NCBI GenBank assembly: GCA_026225215.1 | Contig: JAMFSI010000120.1 | Location: 1-35,459 of the forward strand | Direction of reading: 5' to 3' | DNA: 35,459 nt | Source of the DNA: Sphingomonas palustris | Lineage (GTDB): Bacteria; Pseudomonadota; Alphaproteobacteria; Sphingomonadales; Sphingomonadaceae | Shown: positions 26,009-33,518 of the stretch, piece by piece | Numbering within the stretch: the stretch's first letter is position 1 | Layout: every line of letters begins with the position of its first letter | Notes under the pieces: model-generated | What the model was told of the DNA's origin: nothing | Seen by the model: only the letters and a program-made list of their open reading frames with translations | Database searches by the model: none | Translations under genes and position numbers: made by a program

Positions 26009-26920
26009 GTGCATCTGGACATTACCGGGAAGCATCTGACCGAGGCGAAAATATTTGTCGGCTGCCCGATGTACGACGGTCGCTGCCACGCCGAGTTCAC
26101 CTTTGCCTTGTGCCAGCTATCTGCGCTCTGCACGCAGCTGGGCATTGCCCTGCAGCTTTACTTCGCTTCGGGCGAGGCGCTGGTGATGAAGGCGCGCAAT
26201 GCGATCGCGGATCAATTCCTGCAATCCGACGCGACGCATTGCATGCTGATCGATGGCGACATCGGCTTCCAGGCCACCGATGTCCTGCGCCTGCTCGCCT
26301 TGCAGATGGGCGATGGCGGCCAGAACGATTACGATGTCGTCTCTGCGCCCTACTCGATCAAGCGATTCGCCTGGGACAGAATCGCCCAGGCGGTGAAGCG
26401 AGGTCTGGCTGAGCCGGATGCCGAAGCGCTGCAATATGTCGCCGCCAATCTGCTGCTCCGCCCGGCACAGAGCGGCACATTCGACATATCTCGGCCGCTG
26501 GAAGTCACCGAAGCGGGCACCGGCTTCATGATGATCCGGCGCCGCACCCTGGAAACATTCCAGGCGCATTACCCCCACCGGCGCTATAAATCGGACGGAA
26601 TCGGCATCGGGCGCGACTGCTCTCCCGTGGTGACCCAGTTCTTCGACACCGCGATCGATGGCCAGACCGAAACCCTGGAGGACGATCTGCGCCATTTCAT
26701 GCGCGAGCATCCCGATGCCGATCACGAGGCCATTCTGAAATTTCTGTCCGCGCGGGCCGAAGCCTGCCAGGACTATGTCTCCGAGGATTTCATGTTCTGC
26801 CGGTTAGTACGCCGCATGGGTCTGAAGCTATGGAGCTGTCCGTGGATGACGCTCTCGCATATCGGCAGCTACAATTTCACCAGCCGCCTCAAAGATATTG
26901 CCCGGCTCGGGTCGATCTAA
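26009..26920 (+). CDS. GT-A-like glycosyltransferase, last gene of the TPS operon
   Basis: From GTG 26009 the product is 303 residues; GGAG lies 9 nt upstream. A longer frame would start inside the preceding gene and is unlikely. The N-terminus has a nucleotide-sugar-type beta strand (IFVGCPMYDG), then a helix and MKARNAIADQFLQSDATHC leading to LIDGDIGF, a D-x-D motif typical of metal-dependent GT-A folds (about residue 88). Further on come TGFMMIRRRTLE and EDFMFCRLVRRMG with WMTLSHIG near the end, as in many family 2-like or ANP1-like enzymes. It has no signal peptide, so it acts in the cytoplasm. Placement behind the adhesin suggests glycosylation of TpsA before export, as in HMW1/HMW1C systems, although this enzyme is not an HMW1C homologue by eye. 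Substrate is unproven. Confidence 0.75.
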   Translation: MHLDITGKHLTEAKIFVGCPMYDGRCHAEFTFALCQLSALCTQLGIALQLYFASGEALVMKARNAIADQFLQSDATHCMLIDGDIGFQATDVLRLLALQMGDGGQNDYDVVSAPYSIKRFAWDRIAQAVKRGLAEPDAEALQYVAANLLLRPAQSGTFDISRPLEVTEAGTGFMMIRRRTLETFQAHYPHRRYKSDGIGIGRDCSPVVTQFFDTAIDGQTETLEDDLRHFMREHPDADHEAILKFLSARAEACQDYVSEDFMFCRLVRRMGLKLWSCPWMTLSHIGSYNFTSRLKDIARLGSI

Positions 26921-26932
26921 GTTTTTGTTATC

Positions 26933-26968
26933 GCATCGTTTAATGCGAAACTACGTTTCGCACGATGC
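26933..26968. terminator. Nested hairpin after the TPS operon, possible terminator
   Basis: An inner perfect stem TGCGAAAC (26944-26951) with GTTTCGCA (26955-26962) and a TAC loop is enclosed by GCATCG (26933-26938) with CGATGC (26963-26968), with five unpaired bases on the left side. It begins 12 bp after the stop codon. No T tract follows, so a classical intrinsic terminator is not certain. The inner stem resembles hairpin A of the palindromic element. Confidence 0.45.
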
Positions 26969-27008
26969 TCCCGGTGTTTGGCCCCTGTGTTCGCCCACCA
27001 TCCTTTCC

Positions 27009-27869
27009 CTAACCCAGCTTCCGCTTAACCTCGGCCAGATAGTCGATATGCGCCTCGATATGGGCGCCGAAGCCCTTGTCCATCGAATCGATCGTGCCAT
27101 GCGTCCCACCCGCGTCGCGCCAGATGGCCAGGTGGTCGGCGGCTTCCTGGGCATTTTGCGCGAAGATCGCCAGCAGATCGGTGCCGAAGCCGTCCATCGA
27201 GCGCCCCAGCGCTGCGCGGTGATGCGCGATCCGGGCCAGCGCTTCAGCCGCCCCGGCGCCGGGCGCCGCGAAGACGAAGCCGTCACCTAGGCGCGCGCCG
27301 CGTTCGTAAGCAGGTTCGGACCAGCCGCCTAGCCATAAGGGCACCGAACGACGAGGGCGGGGATTGATGCCGGCGCGATCGATGGTGTCGAAGCGACCGG
27401 CGAAACTGACCGTGGGCGTCGTCCAGAGCTGACGGAGCAGGTCGATCTGTTCTTCGAGGCGCTTGGCGCGGGTGCGGAAGTCCTGGCCGAGGCCCTGGAA
27501 TTCAACGTAGTTCCAGCCGATGCCGACACCGAGGCGCAGGCGCTCGCGTGAGAGCAGATCGACGTCGGCGGCTTGCTGCGCAACGATGGCGGTCTGCCGC
27601 TGGGGCAGGACCAGCACGCCGGTGACGAATTCGAGCCTGTCGCTCAGCGCGGCGGCAAAGCTGAACAGAGTGAACGGGTCGTAGAAGCTGTCCTTTTCGG
27701 TGTAAGGCCCGTTCAGCGGCGGATCGCGGCCTTCATGCGGACATTTCAGCACATGATCGGCGGTCATCATATGGCTGAAGCCGAGTTCATCAGCGGCGCG
27801 GACATATTTGCGGATATCCTCGGGATTGCCCGCGACTTCGCGGACCGGATAATTCACCCCTAGCTTCAT
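27009..27869 (-). CDS. LLM-class flavin-dependent oxidoreductase
   Basis: The product is 286 residues from ATG 27869 (MKLGVNYP), with GAGG about 10 nt upstream; the longer frame to 27914 has no ribosome site. It has the bacterial luciferase-like TIM barrel: GVNYP at strand 1, AADELGFSHMMTADHV, FVTGVLVLPQRQTAIVAQQAADVDLLSRERLRLGVGIGW spread over about 95-130, and PLWLGGWSEPAYERGARLGDGF. Such enzymes use FMN or F420 to oxidise or reduce small organic substrates in the cytoplasm. The substrate cannot be told. It stands alone, with the GST gene next upstream on the same strand 91 bp away. Confidence 0.9.
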   Translation of the reverse strand: MKLGVNYPVREVAGNPEDIRKYVRAADELGFSHMMTADHVLKCPHEGRDPPLNGPYTEKDSFYDPFTLFSFAAALSDRLEFVTGVLVLPQRQTAIVAQQAADVDLLSRERLRLGVGIGWNYVEFQGLGQDFRTRAKRLEEQIDLLRQLWTTPTVSFAGRFDTIDRAGINPRPRRSVPLWLGGWSEPAYERGARLGDGFVFAAPGAGAAEALARIAHHRAALGRSMDGFGTDLLAIFAQNAQEAADHLAIWRDAGGTHGTIDSMDKGFGAHIEAHIDYLAEVKRKLG

Positions 27870-27960
27870 GTTCTTCGATCCTCTGCCGCTTGTGGCCCGT
27901 GAGTTGCGGGCCACTAAAGCACAGATGAATCACCCCGCAAAACGTGCGAGCGTTGAAGAA

Positions 27961-28614
27961 TCAGAACTCGATTTCGAGCTCTTCCATCTCTTCCGGCTCG
28001 GCCTTGGCAGCGGCGATCCATTCGGCCATCGGCGCCCAGGCGGCAATGGTTTCGCAATAGGCGGCGCTGGCGGGTGACAACGGCACGGCATAGGAGGTGA
28101 AGCGCGTCGTCACCGGGGCATACATGGCATCGGCAATCGTCGGCGCCGCGCCGAACAGGAACGGGCCGCCGTAGCGCGTCAGGCAATCCTGCCAGATCGC
28201 CTCGATCCGCTCGATATCGGGCCGGGCGCCGGAAAAGATCGGGAAGCTGGCGTGGCGCACCTTGAGGTTCATCGGCAGCGCCGAGCGCAGATTGGTGAAG
28301 CCGGAATGGATTTCCCCCGAGATCGAGCGGCAATGGGCCCGAGCGAGACGATCCGCCGGCAGCATCTGCTTCTCGGGATACAGTTCGTGCAGATAATCGG
28401 CGATGGCCAGCGTGTCCCAGACGCTAGCGCCTTCATGAGTCAAGCGCGGCACCAGCACCGATGGCGAGAGCAGCAGCAGCTCGGCGCGGTTCGAGGCGTC
28501 GTTAGGCACATGCGCCTCCTCCACCTCCAACCCGGCCAGCTGGCACATCAGCCAGCCGCGTAGCGACCACGCCGAATAGGTCTTGCTCGAAATCGTCAGC
28601 TGCGCCCTGGTCAT
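27961..28614 (-). CDS. Glutathione S-transferase family protein
   Basis: The product is 217 residues from ATG 28614, with GAGGG just upstream; this is the usual GST length. The N-terminal thioredoxin-like domain has SSKTYSAWSLRGWLM, with the candidate catalytic Ser in the SAWSLR motif. Then come the conserved Pro of SVLVPRL and the glutathione-binding VWDTLAIADYLHELYP. The helical C-terminal domain (about 85-217) includes PFLFGAAPTIADAMYAPV with the conserved N-capping Asp. It is cytoplasmic. The substrate is not predictable. It is divergent from phaZ across a 138-bp gap. Confidence 0.92.
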   Translation of the reverse strand: MTRAQLTISSKTYSAWSLRGWLMCQLAGLEVEEAHVPNDASNRAELLLLSPSVLVPRLTHEGASVWDTLAIADYLHELYPEKQMLPADRLARAHCRSISGEIHSGFTNLRSALPMNLKVRHASFPIFSGARPDIERIEAIWQDCLTRYGGPFLFGAAPTIADAMYAPVTTRFTSYAVPLSPASAAYCETIAAWAPMAEWIAAAKAEPEEMEELEIEF

Positions 28615-28667
28615 ATCGTCCCTCGTAAACCGCAGAATCGGCAAAATGCAGTAAGCTACTTGTAATT

Positions 28668-28699
28668 GCTTATGATGCAGCGCAGCATGATCCATAAGC
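28668..28699. promoter_or_regulatory. Interrupted palindrome between GST gene and phaZ
   Basis: GCTTATG (28668-28674) pairs with CATAAGC (28693-28699), and ATGC (28675-28678) with GCAT (28685-28688) inside it. The palindrome lies in the 138-bp divergent promoter gap. Its symmetry suggests a regulator site for phaZ, the GST gene or both. No named regulator can be assigned. Confidence 0.35.
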
Positions 28700-28752
28700 G
28701 CAAAAGCACGCAAGGTCGAATCGTCGTGATTATGCCGCCTCGGGGGTAAAAA

Positions 28753-29973
28753 ATGTTGTATAGCGGCTATCAGGCGCTGACCGATATGCTGATGCCTGCC
28801 CGCACTGCAGCAGCGGCGGCACTGTGGTTGCGCGACGAGTATTTTCCCGGTCTCGATGAGTGGCCGATGCCGCGCTACATGCTGGCGTTCTGCGAAAGCT
28901 TCGGCCTCGCCGCGATCACCCATACCCGCCCGTCTTTCGGCATCGACGAAGTGCTTTGCGGCAATGCGATGGTGCCGGTACGCGAAGAGGTCGTGTTCGA
29001 TCTGCCCTTCGGCAAGCTGCTGCATTTCGCCAAGGACGATGTCGCCACGCCTCAGCCCAAGATGCTGGTGGTCGCGCCGCTATCGGGCCATTTCGCCACG
29101 CTGCTGACCGATACCGTGGCGACGCTGCTGCGCGATCACGACGTCTATATCACCGACTGGAGCAACGCCCGCGATGTGCCGCTGAGCGCGGGGCGCTTCG
29201 GGCTGGAGGATTACACCGACTATGTGATCCGCTTCTTGCAGCATCTCGGCCCGCGTTCGCATCTGCTCGCGGTGTGCCAGCCCTGCGTGCCGGCGCTGGC
29301 CGCGGTTTCGGTGATGGCGCAGGATCATGACCCCTGCCAGCCGCTGACGATGACGCTGCTCGGCGGCCCGATCGACGTGCGCGCCGCGCCGACCGCGGTC
29401 AATGATCTCGCCAATGAGCATCCGCTGGCATGGTTTCGAGATAATCTGATCACCCAGGTGCCGCTGCGCTATCCGGGCGCGGGCCGCAGCGTCTATCCCG
29501 GCTTCCTCCAACTCACCGCCTTCATGGCGATGAACCCGCAGCGCCACGCCAGCCAGTTCCGCAAGCTCTACCAGACGCGCGGCGCCCGCGAGAACGCCGC
29601 CGCCGACAAGATCCACCACTTCTACGAAGAATATATGGCGGTGCTCGACCTGACCGCCGAATTCTACCTCGAAACCATCGACAAGGTGTTCCAGCAAGCC
29701 GCGCTGGCCAAGGGCGAGCTGATGCATCGCGGCCGCCTGGTGAACCCCGGCGCGATCCGCCAGACCGCGCTGCTAACCGTCGAAGGCGAACGCGACGACA
29801 TCTGCGCGGTGGGCCAGACTGCCGCTGCGCATACGTTGTGCTCGAGCCTACGCCCGCATTTGAAACGCCACCATCTCCAGCCGGGGGTGGGGCATTATGG
29901 GGTGTTTTCGGGATCGAAGTGGGAAAAGCAGGTCTATCCGCAAGTGCGGAATCTGGTCCTGGCGATGAGCTGA
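28753..29973 (+). CDS. phaZ: Intracellular polyhydroxyalkanoate depolymerase
   Basis: The product is 406 residues, the usual length of intracellular PhaZ of the Ralstonia PhaZ1 type. It starts MLYSGYQALTDMLMPAR and carries the alpha/beta-hydrolase core with VVAPLSGHFATLL, DVYITDWSNARDVPLS and the lipase-box-like AVCQPCVPALA, in which Cys replaces the usual nucleophilic Ser as is known for this family. A charge-relay Asp (VEGERDDICAVGQ) and His (GVGHYGVFSGSKW) complete the triad. It breaks down stored PHB granules to hydroxybutyrate. GGGGG lies about 6 nt before the ATG. Presence of this gene implies that the host stores PHA; the synthase is not in the window. Confidence 0.95.
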   Translation: MLYSGYQALTDMLMPARTAAAAALWLRDEYFPGLDEWPMPRYMLAFCESFGLAAITHTRPSFGIDEVLCGNAMVPVREEVVFDLPFGKLLHFAKDDVATPQPKMLVVAPLSGHFATLLTDTVATLLRDHDVYITDWSNARDVPLSAGRFGLEDYTDYVIRFLQHLGPRSHLLAVCQPCVPALAAVSVMAQDHDPCQPLTMTLLGGPIDVRAAPTAVNDLANEHPLAWFRDNLITQVPLRYPGAGRSVYPGFLQLTAFMAMNPQRHASQFRKLYQTRGARENAAADKIHHFYEEYMAVLDLTAEFYLETIDKVFQQAALAKGELMHRGRLVNPGAIRQTALLTVEGERDDICAVGQTAAAHTLCSSLRPHLKRHHLQPGVGHYGVFSGSKWEKQVYPQVRNLVLAMS

Positions 29974-29974
29974 A

Positions 29975-30046
29975 GGGCAAGTTTCGCAAGGCGTTTGCCC
30001 ATCCGCGCTAATTCAACCGTTTCGTCGCCCCGGGCGTGACCCGGGG
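29975..30046. terminator. Two stem-loops after phaZ, possible terminator
   Basis: GGGCAA (29975-29980) pairs with TTGCCC (29995-30000), and CCCCGGG (30028-30034) pairs with CCCGGGG (30040-30046) around a 5-nt loop. The latter is followed by a T-rich stretch (GCTTTGTTTT) a few bases on. They directly follow phaZ and most likely end its transcript. The remainder of the gap to 30245 holds no recognised gene. Confidence 0.5.
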
Positions 30047-30109
30047 TTAGGCTTTGTTTTCGTCAGATTTGCTCGTTTTCCGCAACGCTCGCACACAAGA
30101 AAGCACGCT

Positions 30110-30126
30110 CCCGGATCAAGTCCGGG
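30110..30126. repeat. Short hairpin resembling dispersed alphaproteobacterial repeats
   Basis: CCCGGA and TCCGGG flank TCAAG, followed by GATGACG. This resembles a short sequence that recurs between genes in many alphaproteobacteria, so it may be one copy of a dispersed repeat. Only one copy is seen in this window, so the repeat status is from general knowledge. Confidence 0.4.
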
Positions 30127-30245
30127 ATGACGATACAGTGCTGTGGCAACGCATATGCGATCAAGTTCATGGCGACGAAATCGCTATGTTCGCACGATGG
30201 GCCATAACGCGACTTACGAAAAGAAGGCCACAGGGCCTGATCAGG

Positions 30246-30725
30246 TCATTGAGCGGGCCGCACAAAACTATGCGGCAAATCGACCCCCGCATCATCGCCG
30301 ATAAAGGTCGCCCAGACGCCACCCGGTTGCCAGATCATCTCCAGCGCCCCGCGCGCCTGCGCCTCATCCATGCCCAGCACATCGCGGCGATACCGATAGA
30401 CAAACGCCGAAACCCGCGCGTTGACGATGCAATGGACATGCACGGTCCCTTCGCCGATCACCCGCACCGCCGCGCAGAAGCCATCGAAATCCTGTTCGGT
30501 CGGAGCCCCGAACTCGACCGGGATATGCACATAGGACATGCCCAGGGCCGCCACGCTCGCGGCCTCGTCGGGCAAGGCTTGTTCATGCGTATGCAGCGCC
30601 AGGTTGATCACATGCTCGACGCCCAGCGATCGCAGTTGGGCGAGTTGCTCTTCACTCGGCTGACCGGACGTGGTGAGCCGAGCATCGATGCGAAGCCAGT
30701 TTGGAAAATCGATCGGATCGGCCAT
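30246..30725 (-). CDS. Protein tyrosine phosphatase-like protein with a shortened P-loop
   Basis: The product is 159 residues from ATG 30725, with GAGAGG 5 nt upstream; a GTG two codons earlier is possible. The fold pattern matches small DUF442/dual-specificity-like phosphatases: TSGQPSEEQLAQLRSLGVEHVINL, then YVHIPVEF, then the presumed active loop VHCIVNARVSAFVYRYR (split here for length; about residues 95-112). The loop reads C-x4-R where classical phosphatases have C-x5-R, so it is one residue short. I recall related proteins with the same short loop, which argues for a subfamily and not a local mutation, but catalysis is doubtful. It is cytoplasmic. The SDR gene is 21 bp upstream on the same strand, a likely two-gene unit. 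Confidence 0.8.
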   Translation of the reverse strand: MADPIDFPNWLRIDARLTTSGQPSEEQLAQLRSLGVEHVINLALHTHEQALPDEAASVAALGMSYVHIPVEFGAPTEQDFDGFCAAVRVIGEGTVHVHCIVNARVSAFVYRYRRDVLGMDEAQARGALEMIWQPGGVWATFIGDDAGVDLPHSFVRPAQ

Positions 30726-30746
30726 GCTCACCTCTCAAATTTGAAT

Positions 30747-31418
30747 CTACCAGGATAGCAGGCTGCCATCGAAATTCCTGAACTGGCCGGTCGTGTCGAG
30801 AGAAAGCTCGTCGATCAGCGCCTTCAGCGCTGCTGCACTTTCTTCGGCGCCAAGCGGAGCGCCGGGCCCGCCCATGCCGGTCCGCACCAGCCCCGGATGC
30901 AGCACCGTCAGGGCGATGCCCTCCTCGGCGAGTTCGATGGCGAGGCTCTGCGACAGCTTGTTCAGCGCGGCCTTCGAAGCGCGATAAGCTATCCAGCCGG
31001 CGCCGGCGTGATCGAATGAGCCCATGATGCTGCTGATGACGGCCACTTTCGCGGAGGTGGCGAGGCGCAGGTTCGGCAACAGCGCTTGCGTGACTCGAAG
31101 CGGGCCCAGGGTATTGACGTTGAGTGCCTCCAGAAAACCCGGAAAGTCGGTATCGAGTCCAGCCTGCCGGGCCGGGCCGAGCACGGCGGCATTATTGATC
31201 AGCAGGTCGACCGCCCGGCCAGCCAGGGCATCGGCAAACCCCGCGACCGAGGTATCCTCGCCGATGTCCAATGCGAGCACCTCTACGCCTTCGGGCACAT
31301 CCGTCGCCGCTTCCGGCTGACGGGCTCCGACGATCACTTGATGGCCACTGGACCGGTAGAGCCGCGCCAGCGCCAGGCCGATCCCTCTATTGCCGCCCGT
31401 GATAACTACCCATGCCAT
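30747..31418 (-). CDS. Short-chain dehydrogenase/reductase
   Basis: The product is 223 residues, a classical single-domain SDR. The cofactor motif TGGNRGIG is at about 7-14, the structural NNAA at about 75-78, the catalytic Ser in ISSIMGS and the YRASK (Tyr-x3-Lys) motif after it. HPGLVRTGMGG follows. An acidic residue or Arg after strand 2 (GARQPE) points to NADP, which is an inference. The short C-terminal part resembles csgA/carbonyl-reductase-like SDRs. The substrate is unknown. It precedes the PTP-like gene by 21 bp. Confidence 0.92.
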   Translation of the reverse strand: MAWVVITGGNRGIGLALARLYRSSGHQVIVGARQPEAATDVPEGVEVLALDIGEDTSVAGFADALAGRAVDLLINNAAVLGPARQAGLDTDFPGFLEALNVNTLGPLRVTQALLPNLRLATSAKVAVISSIMGSFDHAGAGWIAYRASKAALNKLSQSLAIELAEEGIALTVLHPGLVRTGMGGPGAPLGAEESAAALKALIDELSLDTTGQFRNFDGSLLSW

Positions 31419-31481
31419 AAGGACTTTCCTGGTGAATACACGGACCCCTGATATGAAGCGTGGCTTACCGGCACAAGGTCT

Positions 31482-32018
31482 TCACGAACACCAATCCCGT
31501 CGAAACCCGATCCAGCGCTCCGCCAGCCCTTCGGCCACCAGCACCCCACCCAGGCTCCGCCCACCGCGGGTGATGGCGCGCAGTTTGCGGCCATAGACGT
31601 CGGCATCGCGGCCGGGCAGCGGGACGAGGCTGAAGCGGCCCTGGTTGAGCAGTTCGAGCATCCGCTCGGTGGCTTTTTCGCCGAGGTCGAGTTCGGCATC
31701 GCAAGCGGGTTCGCTGACTTCGGGAGCGTTAATGTCGGAGAGGCGGATTTTTTCGTGGTGGTACCAGATGGTGTCGCCATCGACGATGCAGTTGATCCGC
31801 ATCGCGCCGTGGCAGTGCGTGAACACCGCGCTTTCCTGGTCCTGCGGCCCGGCGATGAGGATGATTTTCGGCGACGCCCAATGAAACCAGGTCGCCAGCC
31901 AGGCGCGCCCATGCAGCGCCGCGATCATCACCGCCATCAGCGCCAGGAACACGAGCGCCAGCGTGGCGATGCCGGCGCGACGGGGCGGGCGGGTGCGCCG
32001 GCCAAGACCATCACTCAT
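31482..32018 (-). CDS. Membrane-anchored thermonuclease-family (SNase-like) protein
   Basis: The product is 178 residues from ATG 32018, which overlaps the transporter stop by 4 bp (ATGA). An N-terminal membrane helix (about 17-36) anchors it. The SNase-like domain (about 75-170) has VDGDTIWYHHEKIRLSDI running into NAPE, and DVYGRKLRAITRGGRS. These carry the metal-binding Asp, the catalytic Arg pair and the NAPE motif of the fold. It should degrade nucleic acid on the outer face of the inner membrane. The coupling with a nucleoside transporter suggests a salvage pair: extracellular or periplasmic nucleic acid is cut and nucleosides are taken up, with phosphatase steps supplied elsewhere (inference). 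Confidence 0.85.
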   Translation of the reverse strand: MSDGLGRRTRPPRRAGIATLALVFLALMAVMIAALHGRAWLATWFHWASPKIILIAGPQDQESAVFTHCHGAMRINCIVDGDTIWYHHEKIRLSDINAPEVSEPACDAELDLGEKATERMLELLNQGRFSLVPLPGRDADVYGRKLRAITRGGRSLGGVLVAEGLAERWIGFRRDWCS

Positions 32019-33241
32019 AAGGATAAGAACAGGCCCGCCAGCGCGGCGCTCATCAGATTGGCGAGGCTGCCGGCGAGCAGCGCTTTCACCCCCAGCCACG
32101 CGATCATCGGACGCTGGCCGGGGGCCAGGCTGCCGGTCACCGCCAGCTGGATTGCGATCGAAGAAAAATTGGCGAAGCCGCAGAGCGCAAAGGTGACGAT
32201 CGCCACCGTCTGGCGCGACAGATCATGCGCTTTGCCAAGCTCGATAAAGGCGACGAATTCATTGAGCACCAGCTTGGTGCCGAACAGTCCGCCCGCGTGC
32301 ATTGCCTCGGCCCAGTCGGGCGCGCCGAGCAGGCGGAAGATGCCCGCAAAAACATAGCCGAGCAGCATCTGGAACGACAGTTCAGGGTGACCGAACCAGC
32401 CGCCGATGCCGCCCAGCAGGCCGTTGGCCAACGCCATCAGCGCGACGAAAGCCAGCACCATCGCCGCCACCGCCACCGCCAGCCGCACCCCGGTCTGCGC
32501 GCCCTCGCCGGCGGCCATGAGGATATTGGCGGCGCGGGTGCTGGTCGCGATATTCGCGGGCGCATCGGGCTCGGGCAATCCGCCCTTGGGATCGGGCATG
32601 ACGATCTTGGCCATGCAGATCCCGCCCGGCGCTGACATGAACGCCGCCGCCACCAGATAATCGACGCGAATGCCCATCGCCGCATAAGCCGCCAGGATCG
32701 TGCCCGCCACACCCGCCATGCCGACGGTCATCACGCAGAACAATTGCGAAGGCGCGAGCGCAGCAAGATAGGGCCGGATCACCAGCGGCGCCTCGGACTG
32801 ACCGACGAAGATATTGGCCGCGGCGCATAGCGATTCCACCCTGCTGATCCCGGTGATCTTCTCCAGCGCGCCGCCGACCCAACGGATCACCAGTGGCATC
32901 AGGCCGATATGATAAAGAATGGCAATCAGCGCGGCGAAGAAGATGATCGTCGGCAGAGCGGAAACCGCGAAACTGGTGCCGCCGATTTCGGGCCGCGCTA
33001 ATGGCCCGAGCAGAAACGCCGTCCCGGCATGGGCGTAGCCAAGCAAGCCCGAGACGCCCGCCGCCACCCCTTGCAATGCGCGATTGCCCGCCGGAACATA
33101 GAGCACCAGCGCGGCAACGCCCGCTTGCAAGGCAAAGGCGGCACCCACCACGCGCAGCCGGATGGCGCGGCGGTCGCTGGAGAGCAGCACCGCCAGCGCC
33201 AGGATCACCAGCATGCCGAGCAGGCTATAAGCAATATGCAT
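32015..33241 (-). CDS. nupC: Concentrative nucleoside transporter (CNT/NupC family)
   Basis: The product is 408 residues from ATG 33241, with AGGGGG 4 nt upstream; a longer frame to 33301 runs into a repeat region and is rejected. It is polytopic with about ten membrane segments. Family signatures are ISRVESLCAAANIFVGQSEAP (the G-Q-S/T-E-A-P motif), PGGICMAKIVMPD, the LFGTKLVLNEFVAF motif and CGFANFSSIAIQ. CNT proteins import nucleosides with H+ or Na+. It shares an operon with the thermonuclease-like gene that follows. Confidence 0.94.
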   Translation of the reverse strand: MHIAYSLLGMLVILALAVLLSSDRRAIRLRVVGAAFALQAGVAALVLYVPAGNRALQGVAAGVSGLLGYAHAGTAFLLGPLARPEIGGTSFAVSALPTIIFFAALIAILYHIGLMPLVIRWVGGALEKITGISRVESLCAAANIFVGQSEAPLVIRPYLAALAPSQLFCVMTVGMAGVAGTILAAYAAMGIRVDYLVAAAFMSAPGGICMAKIVMPDPKGGLPEPDAPANIATSTRAANILMAAGEGAQTGVRLAVAVAAMVLAFVALMALANGLLGGIGGWFGHPELSFQMLLGYVFAGIFRLLGAPDWAEAMHAGGLFGTKLVLNEFVAFIELGKAHDLSRQTVAIVTFALCGFANFSSIAIQLAVTGSLAPGQRPMIAWLGVKALLAGSLANLMSAALAGLFLSL

Positions 33242-33518
33242 GTGCCCCCTATCGCCCCTCTTCTTCAGAGGAGGGGCAGCGAGACTTGGTGGCTTCGCCA
33301 CCTAGTCGCAGCGGGGTGGGGTTTCTCGCCCGGGCAAAATGGCACCCAGACGAAAGACACCACCCCCAACCCCTCCTCTGAAGAAGAGGGGAGGAAATCC
33401 GTCCTGCCTTGGGTGATATACACGCCCTATCGCCCCGTCGAGACTTTCGCGGCGCTTGTCCTCGCGCGCCTCACGCGGTAGGCGGCGCGCGTCAGCATCC
33501 GCACAGGGAAATCACCGC
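33242..33518. repeat. Inverted-repeat region between the nucleoside transporter and dapD
   Basis: A 22-nt quasi-palindrome at 33255-33276 (CCCCTCTTC-TTCA-GAGGAGGGG) recurs as its reverse complement at 33370-33391. Between them lies a GGTGGC-TTCG-CCACC hairpin (33286-33302) and G-rich and C-rich runs that could also pair (GGGGTGGGG near 33313 with CCACCCCCAACCCC near 33360). The design is like a REP/BIME pair of divergently read units. It carries no gene. The dapD promoter should lie in 33395-33510. Confidence 0.7.

Noticed and set aside
30054..30758. Plus-strand open frame of 234 codons covering the PTP-like gene
   Set aside because: It is antisense to the phosphatase-like gene, starts in the repeat-bearing gap and shows no recognisable domain.
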